Assembly: GCA_002497965.1 (NCBI GenBank)
Contig: DAFR01000143.1
Span: 1 to 5,346, forward strand
Source: Methanomicrobiaceae archaeon UBA436
GTDB lineage: Archaea; Halobacteriota; Methanomicrobia; Methanomicrobiales; Methanoculleaceae
Direction of reading: 5' to 3'
Length of the DNA stretch: 5,346 nt
The notes under the pieces are model-generated. The model was not told the origin of the DNA and did no database searches. It was given only the letters and a program-made list of their open reading frames with translations. A program made the translations under genes and the position numbers. This document shows positions 1-4,691 of this stretch, in pieces. Position 1 is the stretch's first letter. Each line of letters opens with the position of its first letter.

Positions 1-108
1 CGGGTAAGGGCGGCTCCGCTTTCATCCACGCCCTGAAGCGGGGACTTCCTGCTTTGCCCCCTTCACCCCCGCAAGATAAGGATCGCGGGGACAACAGCAC
101 AGGAGATA
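1..108. other. GC-rich upstream leader of the membrane hydrolase gene
   Basis: No convincing gene is visible here. One plus-strand frame stays open from position 3 through the start of the next gene, but its translation is proline- and arginine-rich with no recognisable motif, so I read it as a shadow. The stretch carries GCGGGG at 38-43, CCCCGC at 67-72 and GCGGGG again at 85-90, so the middle arm could pair with either outer arm. The segment ends with AGGAG at 101-105, the likely ribosome site for the gene at 109. No clear TATA box is visible, so the promoter may lie left of the window. Confidence 0.4.
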
Positions 109-636
109 ATGCTCCTCGAACACCTGGTCTACTCGACGGCGATCGCTATCGTCCTTGGCACGCTCTACCGGAGGTATACCGGGAGGGATCACGCCTGGCT
201 CGTTGTCGCGAGCGCGTATCTGCCGGATCTCGATATCGTCGCGGACGGCCTGCTGCAGCGTATCGGGATCACGGTCATGGTTCATGGGAGCCCCATCAGG
301 CACGGATACTTCCACAACGTTGCGGTCATGCTGGCGTATGCGGTCTTTGCGGCGCTGCTGCTCCACCCGGCCGGGGTCAGGCTCGTGGACTCGTTCTTCT
401 TTGCCGCCGCAGGGTTTGGAGCGCACCTCTTCGAGGACGCCCTGGTATACAAAGGGGGCTACGCGTTCTTCTGGCCGCTCTCTCTCCAGCACTACGGTAT
501 CGGGGCGTTTGAGTACACCCGGGACTGGTATGGGGTCGCGAATACCGAAGTCCTGGTCGTCGGGGTCATAGCACTGCTCGGTGCTCTGGTGTTCTGGTGG
601 GCATTGGAGAAGAAGGGCTGGAAGGTGGGTGGTTGA
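109..636 (+). CDS. Membrane-bound metal-dependent hydrolase-like protein (YdjM/DUF457 family)
   Basis: This predicted 175-residue integral membrane protein resembles the YdjM/LexA-binding putative metal-dependent hydrolase family (DUF457). Visible hallmarks are an N-terminal His (H5), the acidic motif LPDLD at residues 38-42, RHGYFHN at 64-70, H106 followed by E109-D110, and FWPLS at 121-125. The spaced His and Asp residues fit a metal site at the membrane surface, the usual family pattern. Hydrophobic segments are visible at about residues 7-19, 71-87, 92-106 and 146-165. The length is typical or slightly short for the family. The only in-frame ATG near the N-terminus is used; AGGAG at 101-105 lies just 3 bases upstream, a tight spacing. 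The substrate is unknown for the family, and the hydrolase label rests on residue pattern rather than demonstrated activity. The next gene is 154 bases downstream and seems to have its own promoter. Family assignment is fairly sure; function is not. Confidence 0.8.
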   Translation: MLLEHLVYSTAIAIVLGTLYRRYTGRDHAWLVVASAYLPDLDIVADGLLQRIGITVMVHGSPIRHGYFHNVAVMLAYAVFAALLLHPAGVRLVDSFFFAAAGFGAHLFEDALVYKGGYAFFWPLSLQHYGIGAFEYTRDWYGVANTEVLVVGVIALLGALVFWWALEKKGWKVGG

Positions 637-737
637 GAGCGGTGATCTCTTTCTGGCCGGGTTCCGCGCCGGGAGAAGAGCGGCGTGCAGAGACAAGGGG
701 GGTGATTCCTCCACCGATGCAGCGGCCGGGGAGTGTG

Positions 738-766
738 TCACCGCCTCCAGGTGAGAACCTTTTTAA
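738..766 (+). promoter_or_regulatory. Archaeal TATA-like promoter with an adjacent inverted repeat
   Basis: CTTTTTAA at 759-766 is the only AT-rich block in the 637-790 gap and resembles an archaeal TATA box. Its centre is about 28 bases before the ATG at 791, so transcription should begin at or within a few bases of the start codon. No Shine-Dalgarno-like purine run lies immediately before that ATG, which agrees with leaderless translation. Just upstream, TCACC (738-742) and GGTGA (750-754) form a perfect 5-base inverted repeat with a 7-base spacer, where a regulator could affect TFB or TBP binding. The box and spacing are seen; promoter and operator roles are inferred. Confidence 0.5.
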
Positions 767-790
767 CTCTACCAGCGCCCACCCTATGGT

Positions 791-1837
791 ATGATCCTCG
801 AAGAGGTCGTCGCCTTCAGTGAAGAGGTTGACGCAGTGGAGTTTATCAGTTTTCTCAAGAGCAAGGGCTGCCGCGCCAGAATAGAGGTCCGGGGGAACGC
901 CAACGCCGAGGAGTTGCTGGAGGGAGCGCTCGATGACCTGATAGCCTGGTTCGAGGAGGCTGCCGCGCAGAGCGGGGAAGAGCCGCCAGAGTTATCGGAT
1001 GACGCCCGGTGGTTCCTGGAGGGCGCGGAGAAGTACCGGCGCCAGCGCGACCAGATAGCGGCGCTGCTGGAGGGGCATAAGCCGGGGGATATCCTCTACA
1101 CCAACGATGACCTCAAGCGGTCGCAGGAGGATCTGTTCCGCAAGGTGGCGGACAAGGCCCGGGAATGGATGGAGGAGAACAAAGATGCCGGTGAAGAACT
1201 GGATGAGTCGGCGCTGTTTGAGATCCTCTTCGGTGACCGCGATCTCCTCCCGGCGGACGCTCCCCTCTTCGTGCTCCACACAGTGTTGATGAGAAACGGT
1301 ATCTTAGAGGAGACGCCTGAAGGCTACCGGCTGACCCGGGAGACCCCCGCCGGGCAGGTTGTGTTGGAGATCTCCACCGATAACCTGCATGATCTAGATA
1401 TCGACCTCCCGGAGGACGCCGGGCTGAAGAGAAAGGCCGTCTACTGGATCGATCCCCTCTACCAGGTTGTTATCGACCCCGCGATCTATCTTGTCTGCGA
1501 TCCAGACGAGGTGCTCACCGCCCTGGAAGGCACCACCGTGGATATCGAATCCCTGGCCACTCTGGAGGAAAACCTCAGGGTGAAGGAGTTCATCATCGCG
1601 ACACTCTTCGAGGAGGTGAAGCGGAAGCCGGGCATCTCGGTGGACGAACTTTCAGGCCCTCTTGGAGTTGAAGGGGTCGATGAGGATGGAGAGTCGATGA
1701 GGGTTGAGGTTGGCATTGACCGGCGCATGACCTCGACCATCGTCGCCGAACTGCGCAAACTGGGTATGCTCACAGGGAGCAATCAGAAGATCAAGATCGG
1801 GGGAAAGCCCGGCGGCAGGAGGAGACAGAATCGGTGA
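791..1837 (+). CDS. Unrecognised acidic 348-residue protein with winged-helix-like C-terminus
   Basis: I do not recognise this protein family. It is soluble-looking, with no signal peptide or membrane segment, and very rich in Glu and Asp. The N-terminal 35 residues look like a small beta-alpha-beta unit (VVAF at 6-9, then a helix, then RIEV at 30-33). Residues 38-150 are mostly helical and highly charged. Residues 155-235 alternate short strands and helices, including a hydrophobic YQVVIDPAIYLVC stretch (224-236). Residues 262-336 resemble a winged-helix domain: helix, GISVDEL turn-helix (281-287), a longer helix MTSTIVAELRKLGML (313-327), then a short strand pair. A basic tail with RRR at 343-345 ends the chain. 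This suggests nucleic-acid binding, but only by inference. The ATG at 791 is chosen because the TATA-like box at 759-766 fits a leaderless start and the frame opens with a sensible strand. The coding frame is clear; the function is open. Confidence 0.8.
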   Translation: MILEEVVAFSEEVDAVEFISFLKSKGCRARIEVRGNANAEELLEGALDDLIAWFEEAAAQSGEEPPELSDDARWFLEGAEKYRRQRDQIAALLEGHKPGDILYTNDDLKRSQEDLFRKVADKAREWMEENKDAGEELDESALFEILFGDRDLLPADAPLFVLHTVLMRNGILEETPEGYRLTRETPAGQVVLEISTDNLHDLDIDLPEDAGLKRKAVYWIDPLYQVVIDPAIYLVCDPDEVLTALEGTTVDIESLATLEENLRVKEFIIATLFEEVKRKPGISVDELSGPLGVEGVDEDGESMRVEVGIDRRMTSTIVAELRKLGMLTGSNQKIKIGGKPGGRRRQNR

Positions 1838-1853
1838 GGCGTGGGATGATAGT

Positions 1854-1872
1854 CCCGGATACCGTGTCCGGG
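1854..1872 (+). other. Perfect 6-base-pair hairpin just after a stop codon
   Basis: CCCGGA at 1854-1859 pairs with TCCGGG at 1867-1872 across a 7-base loop, beginning 17 bases after the stop codon of the 348-residue gene. It is placed like a 3' mRNA-stabilising or termination structure. However, it is followed by a G-rich purine run rather than the T-tract archaeal RNA polymerase usually needs, so it is probably not a terminator by itself. GC-rich DNA makes such stems by chance fairly often. Confidence 0.35.
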
Positions 1873-1892
1873 GGAGAGGATTTCAGTCAAGG

Positions 1893-2009
1893 GTGTTCAC
1901 GTTGACGGCAGAGGGAGGATCTCTCCCGTGGCACCGTATCGAGGCTACAGAGGAGGCCCGGCGCCGGGCGGCAGAGAGGATCGAGCGGCTGAAAAGACGC
2001 GGGTTTTGA
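1893..2009 (+). CDS. Possible small charged protein, 38 residues, GTG start
   Basis: This short frame starts with GTG at 1893 (TTG at 1902 is the alternative) and ends with TGA at 2007-2009. The product has an N-terminal stretch containing LPWHRIEA (residues 11-18), then one strongly amphipathic, Glu/Arg-rich helix (about 19-36) containing AAERIERLKRRGF at its end. About 27 of 38 codons end in G or C, in keeping with coding sequence of this genome. A purine run GGGGGAGAGG lies at 1870-1879, some 13 bases before the GTG, which is long for a ribosome site. The same frame is open upstream as far as 1731 without an ATG. It might therefore be a small gene, the tail of a broken gene, or chance. I recognise no family. 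Confidence 0.3.
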   Translation: MFTLTAEGGSLPWHRIEATEEARRRAAERIERLKRRGF

Positions 2010-2073
2010 TAGGCGTCCGCCGGGACGCGGCAGTGCATCGATGGAGAGATACCTCCCCGGCGAAGACGGTTTC

Positions 2074-2109
2074 AAAAAAACTACATGATGCCTCTGGGGC
2101 CACAGGCAT
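2074..2109 (-). terminator. Hairpin plus T-tract, likely end of the cupin transcript
   Basis: GCCTCTGG at 2090-2097 and CCACAGGC at 2100-2107 form an 8-base stem with one mismatch, extended by flanking AT on both sides to 2088-2109. Read on the minus strand, the stem is followed after 7 bases by seven T residues (complement of A2074-A2080). It lies about 80 bases beyond the stop codon of the minus-strand cupin gene. Archaeal termination depends mainly on the T-tract, so the T7 is the more telling part. The 2-base loop is tight, so the real stem would open by a pair or two. Confidence 0.45.
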
Positions 2110-2179
2110 ACCCCATTAAAATATTTTCAGTGAAGGCTGATCGCTTTTTGGGAGTTGAGCCCGTGGAAAAAGAGGCTGG

Positions 2180-2186
2180 TTTTTTT
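2180..2186 (+). terminator. Plus-strand T7 tract before the cupin stop codon
   Basis: Seven consecutive T residues at 2180-2186 sit just before the 3' end of the convergent cupin gene. On the plus strand this is a plausible archaeal termination tract for rightward transcripts leaving the 348-residue gene or the small frame after it. No stable stem directly precedes it, which is not required in archaea. Confidence 0.35.
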
Positions 2187-2190
2187 AGTA

Positions 2191-2592
2191 TTATTCAGTC
2201 GTCTTTCCATCGAAGTGCTCGTTGTCGGCCATGGCCTCCTGGCGAGTCAGGTGGATGACCCCGTCGCGGTGCTCGGGCGGTGAGTAGATCGTGTAGAGTT
2301 TTAGAGGAGCCTTCTTTGAGGTGTTGATCACGTTGTGGTTCGCGCCGTTTGGCACGACCACAGCGGTGCCGTCCCTGACCGGGTGCTCAACACCATCGAT
2401 CACGATGACACCCTCCCCCTCCTCAAACCGGAAGAACTGGTCGACGTCCTCGTGCACCTCCGCACCGATCTCCTCGCCGGGCTTGAGGCACATCAGCACA
2501 ACCTGACTGTAGTTCCCGGTATACAGGACGCGGCGGAAGTAGGTGTTCTTCTTCGTCTCGGTCTCGATATCCGTTACAAATCCCTTCTTCAT
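2191..2592 (-). CDS. Single-domain cupin protein
   Basis: This 133-residue protein is a one-domain cupin, a small beta-barrel that normally holds a divalent metal. The second cupin motif is an exact match to G(X)5PXG(X)2H(X)3N: G75, P81, G83, H86, N90. The first motif keeps the spacing G39-X5-45-X-H47-X4-52-X6-G59, but position 45 is Glu instead of His and position 52 is Gln instead of Glu. The likely ligands are therefore E45, H47, Q52 and H86. No other domain or signal peptide is present, so it should be cytoplasmic. The start is set by an excellent ribosome site, AAGGAGGTT (complement of 2598-2606), 6 bases before the ATG; the frame stays open upstream, but that part has no family similarity. 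The gene is transcribed away from the DNA glycosylase gene. Such proteins are often labelled mannose-6-phosphate isomerase-like, but the substrate, if any, is unknown; a binding or sensing role is equally possible. Confidence 0.88.
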   Translation of the reverse strand: MKKGFVTDIETETKKNTYFRRVLYTGNYSQVVLMCLKPGEEIGAEVHEDVDQFFRFEEGEGVIVIDGVEHPVRDGTAVVVPNGANHNVINTSKKAPLKLYTIYSPPEHRDGVIHLTRQEAMADNEHFDGKTTE

Positions 2593-2610
2593 CGCAGAAC
2601 CTCCTTCGAG

Positions 2611-2653
2611 TATTATTGACAAACTGTATATAGAACTGCTAATATTTAATTTT
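2611..2653. promoter_or_regulatory. AT-rich divergent promoter region
   Basis: This is the most AT-rich block between the divergent cupin and glycosylase genes. It holds TATATA at 2627-2632 and AATATTTAAT at 2641-2650. For the minus-strand cupin, a TATA box at 2641-2650 would start transcription near 2620 and leave a short leader carrying the AAGGAGGTT site; the 2627-2632 box would start inside that site and fits less well. For the plus-strand glycosylase, a box at 2641-2650 would give a start near 2671 and a leader of about 50 bases. One shared TATA region may serve both directions. The AT content is seen; the start sites are estimates. Confidence 0.5.
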
Positions 2654-2661
2654 TGAGCCGT

Positions 2662-2698
2662 TTTTGGCGTCGTGATCCCGCCAAAACCTTCTTTGGCG
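2662..2698 (+). promoter_or_regulatory. Three-armed inverted repeat in the glycosylase leader
   Basis: TTTTGGCG (2662-2669), CGCCAAAA (2679-2686) and TTTGGCG (2692-2698) alternate in orientation. The middle arm can pair perfectly with the left arm (8 pairs, 9-base loop) or with the right arm (7 pairs, 6-base loop), but not with both. The right-hand hairpin would end immediately before the purine-rich ribosome site (GGAGGAG, 2700-2706) of the glycosylase gene. It could be a DNA operator with repeated half-sites or an RNA switch. The pairing is read directly; any regulatory role is inferred. Confidence 0.4.
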
Positions 2699-2719
2699 CG
2701 GAGGAGAGACCTTTGCACC

Positions 2720-3289
2720 ATGAGCCTTCCTCAGTCTTTCTACGAACGCGACACCGTGGCCGTTGCCCGTGACCTGCTCGGCTGCCTGCTCATCAATCGG
2801 GATAAAGACGGAGCGGCGGCCGGCAGGATCGTCGAGGTCGAGGCCTACCTCCGGGACGACCCTGCGGCCCACTCCTACCGGGGGATGACAGAGAGGAACA
2901 GGGCGATGTTCGGCCCGGCAGGCCACGCTTACGTCTACCGGATCTACGGCCTCCACACCTGTGTCAACGCCGTGACCGGAGCGGAAGGAAGAGGAGAGGC
3001 CGTCCTGATCCGGGCGCTCGAACCGGTTGCAGGGATCGACCTGATGCAGGCACGGCGGGGAAGGGATGACCTGATCTCGCTTGCAAACGGCCCGGGGAAA
3101 CTGACGGAGGCGCTCGGTATAACGACCGACCTTGACGGAACCTCGCTCTCTTGCGGCCCGCTCCAGATCTACCCCCCAACAGCCCGCAGGGAGGAGATCG
3201 TCCAGACGACACGGATCGGGATCACGAAGGCGGCCGACCTCCCCCTGAGGTTCTGCCTGAAAGGGAACCCCTACCTCTCGCGCCGGTGA
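2720..3289 (+). CDS. DNA-3-methyladenine glycosylase, AAG/MPG family
   Basis: This 189-residue protein is a complete member of the alkyladenine (methylpurine) DNA glycosylase family, which flips out alkylated purines such as 3-methyladenine or hypoxanthine and cleaves the N-glycosidic bond in base-excision repair. Key elements align with the human enzyme. EVEAY at residues 39-43 supplies the general-base Glu (E41, like E125) and Y43 (like Y127). H51 matches H136. RNRAMF (59-64) and YVYRIYG (71-77) follow, with Y73 like Y159 and N83 like N169. NGPGKL, further along, is also a family hallmark. The length is normal for compact prokaryotic forms. The ATG at 2720 is preferred over an in-frame GTG at 2672, because the protein after it begins as family members do and a GGAGGAGAG purine run (2700-2708) precedes it by 11 bases; the GTG has no ribosome site and lies in the inverted-repeat region. 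The following acyltransferase-like gene, 68 bases away, may be co-transcribed. Confidence 0.95.
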   Translation: MSLPQSFYERDTVAVARDLLGCLLINRDKDGAAAGRIVEVEAYLRDDPAAHSYRGMTERNRAMFGPAGHAYVYRIYGLHTCVNAVTGAEGRGEAVLIRALEPVAGIDLMQARRGRDDLISLANGPGKLTEALGITTDLDGTSLSCGPLQIYPPTARREEIVQTTRIGITKAADLPLRFCLKGNPYLSRR

Positions 3290-3357
3290 TACCGGGAGCC
3301 GCACAGCGCTTCCGCGACAAAAGCAGTTATCCCGCAGGAGAGAGATAACTTACGTTC

Positions 3358-4650
3358 ATGCCACCGGCCCGCCATCCCGCCTCATCCTTCGACGTCTTCA
3401 ACGTCTATTTCGAACGGATCTACGACCCCACGATGCACGTGGTCTTCACGTTCGACGGCGGGATCGAGGCAGAGGTCATGCGGGAGGCGACGATGAGGCT
3501 GATCGCATCCGATCCGTACCTGCGGTCGCGCTACACGGAGGTCGAAGGCCGGCCGGTCTGGGAGGAGACCCCGAAAGAGTCCTGGAACGGGACGTTCTTC
3601 ATCGAGCAGGGCGGCCAGCCACTCACGACGCCCCCGCCGCCGCTTGACGTCCGAAAGGGGCCGCAGGTTCGGGTCGGGCTGTACCGGGATGGCGAGGGCG
3701 ACCGTCTCGCGGTCACCTGCCATCACGGGTTCTGCGACGCCGGCGGCGCCCTTGCCATTGCGCGGGACGTCTTCTCGGTCTACCGCAGGCTCATGGAGAA
3801 CCGCGATCACCGGCCGCCAGAGCGAAACCCCTGCGACCGGAGCATAAAGAGGATCCTCGACCTCCACACCAGGGAGGAGAGGAGGGAGGCGCTTGCCGGG
3901 GAGGAGCCTTTCGTCGACCGCTGGAGTTTCCCGGCCGAGCACCCGGGCCGGGGAAGACCGCGGGTTGCGTCCAGGACTCTTGCGCCCGAAAGGCTCAAAC
4001 TCATAAAAGCGTTTGGAAAGGAGCACGGCGCCACTGTTAACGACGTCCTCGTCGCCGCGTTCTTCCTGGCCTTCCGGAAGATCCGGGACGACCCCTCCGA
4101 CATAGGCTCGCCCCGCTCCATCCTGACGTCGGCCGACCTCCGGCGGAGGTACCCGGGGCTCTACGACGACTGCCCCATTGCGAACCTCTCCGCCGCATAC
4201 GAGATCACCCTCACCGCCGGGGAGGGGGCGGGGCTTGAGGATATAATAGGTGACGTTGCGGCGATAACGACACGCCGCAAGGCCGGGCACCTCGGGCTTG
4301 CGGCAATCCTCTTCTACGAGGGGATCATCGCCCGCGGGATGCCGGCGGTGCTGGAGTTCTTCGATGATATGATCGAGCGCTACACCGCCTCCGGGCTCAA
4401 GAACCCGGTCTTCTCCAATCTTGGGGTCTTTGACCCGGGTGAGTTCCTCCCCGTCCCCGGGAAGGGGGGTGAAGACCTCGACCTCCTGGATATCCGGTAC
4501 CTCCCCTGTGTCTGCTGGCCCTACGGGTTCCTGATGATAGCATCCACCTTCCGCGGCCGCCTGACCCTGGCCAGCGCTTACGAGGAGGGGCCCTACTCGA
4601 CGGCGGTGGTGGAGCGGTTCCTGGGCTACGTGGACGGCTGCCTGCCGTGA
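3358..4650 (+). CDS. Standalone condensation-domain/acyltransferase-like protein
   Basis: This 430-residue protein has the two-lobed chloramphenicol-acetyltransferase-like fold shared by peptide-synthetase condensation domains, PapA5, wax-ester synthases and alcohol acetyltransferases. The catalytic motif is HHGFCDAGG at residues 122-130. H123 is the expected catalytic His and D127 the structural Asp, but Ala stands where the usual HHxxxDG has Gly. The second-lobe signatures GATVNDVLVAAF (224-235) and NPVFSNLG (349-356) are typical of the superfamily. The probable reaction is transfer of an acyl group to an alcohol or amine. Neither donor nor acceptor can be read from sequence, and no carrier protein or adenylation domain is nearby. 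The chain is full length for a lone domain and has no signal peptide or membrane helix. The ATG at 3358 is the only plausible start because conserved-looking sequence begins by residue 10; AGGAGAGA (3336-3343) is the nearest purine site, with longish 14-base spacing. The gene is co-directional with the glycosylase. Confidence 0.85.
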   Translation: MPPARHPASSFDVFNVYFERIYDPTMHVVFTFDGGIEAEVMREATMRLIASDPYLRSRYTEVEGRPVWEETPKESWNGTFFIEQGGQPLTTPPPPLDVRKGPQVRVGLYRDGEGDRLAVTCHHGFCDAGGALAIARDVFSVYRRLMENRDHRPPERNPCDRSIKRILDLHTREERREALAGEEPFVDRWSFPAEHPGRGRPRVASRTLAPERLKLIKAFGKEHGATVNDVLVAAFFLAFRKIRDDPSDIGSPRSILTSADLRRRYPGLYDDCPIANLSAAYEITLTAGEGAGLEDIIGDVAAITTRRKAGHLGLAAILFYEGIIARGMPAVLEFFDDMIERYTASGLKNPVFSNLGVFDPGEFLPVPGKGGEDLDLLDIRYLPCVCWPYGFLMIASTFRGRLTLASAYEEGPYSTAVVERFLGYVDGCLP

Positions 4651-4683
4651 GGCGGCGGTTGCAAGGGGCTTTGTGCCGCCGCC
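4651..4683. terminator. Strong GC hairpin between convergent genes
   Basis: GGCGGCGG at 4651-4658 pairs perfectly with CCGCCGCC at 4676-4683. Inside this, CAA (4662-4664) can pair with TTG (4671-4673). The stem starts at the base after the acyltransferase stop codon and ends 8 bases before the flavin reductase stop on the other strand, so it fills nearly the whole 41-base gap. Neither strand shows a long T-tract, so it may stabilise or separate the two 3' ends rather than act as a standard archaeal terminator. Being nearly symmetric, it would fold in both transcripts. Confidence 0.5.
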
Positions 4684-4691
4684 ACCAGGTT

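Larger units (their letters stand above)
1838..2190. other. 353-base gap without a confident gene
   Basis: This gap separates the plus-strand 348-residue gene from the minus-strand cupin gene. Its left half (to about 2010) is GC-rich and carries a hairpin at 1854-1872 and an open frame that could encode a 38-residue peptide. A 19-residue frame, ATG at 1846 to the stop at 1903-1905, begins MIVPDTV but matches nothing I can identify. The right half (2070-2190) is AT-richer and holds an imperfect palindrome at 2088-2109, a perfect AAAATATTTT palindrome at 2118-2127, and several A or T tracts. These look like transcription-end signals between converging units. I see no tRNA, repeat array or mobile element. 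Confidence 0.6.

Noticed and set aside
22..741. Long minus-strand open frame opposite the membrane hydrolase gene
   Set aside because: The translation is Pro/Arg/Asp-rich with no motif, while the plus strand encodes clear family motifs and membrane segments. It is a high-GC codon shadow.
1887..2119. Other open frames of 62-63 codons in the gap on both strands
   Set aside because: Their compositions (Arg/Pro/Gly/Ser rich) lack motifs, and they conflict with the more convincing 38-codon frame; neither has a ribosome site worth noting.
2118..2127. Perfect AAAATATTTT palindrome as a promoter
   Set aside because: It could act as a TATA box, but no gene starts at a suitable distance on either strand; it sits between 3' ends and is more likely part of the termination region.
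2616..2645. Bacterial-type promoter, TTGACA followed by TAATAT at 18 bases
   Set aside because: The match is tempting, but the gene content and other promoters look archaeal, where sigma-70 boxes are not used. The AT-rich block is better read as TATA boxes.
2593..2721. N-terminal extension of the cupin to an upstream in-frame start
   Set aside because: The extension crosses the AT-rich promoter and has no cupin-like sequence; the ATG at 2592 has a near-perfect ribosome site.
3283..3295. CCGGT-GAT-ACCGG hairpin over the glycosylase stop codon
   Set aside because: A 5-pair stem with a 3-base loop is expected by chance in GC-rich DNA, and no T-tract follows, so I do not call it a terminator.
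2639..3304. Minus-strand open frame opposite the DNA glycosylase
   Set aside because: It has no recognisable motif and lies wholly over a textbook glycosylase gene; it is a mirror-frame artefact.
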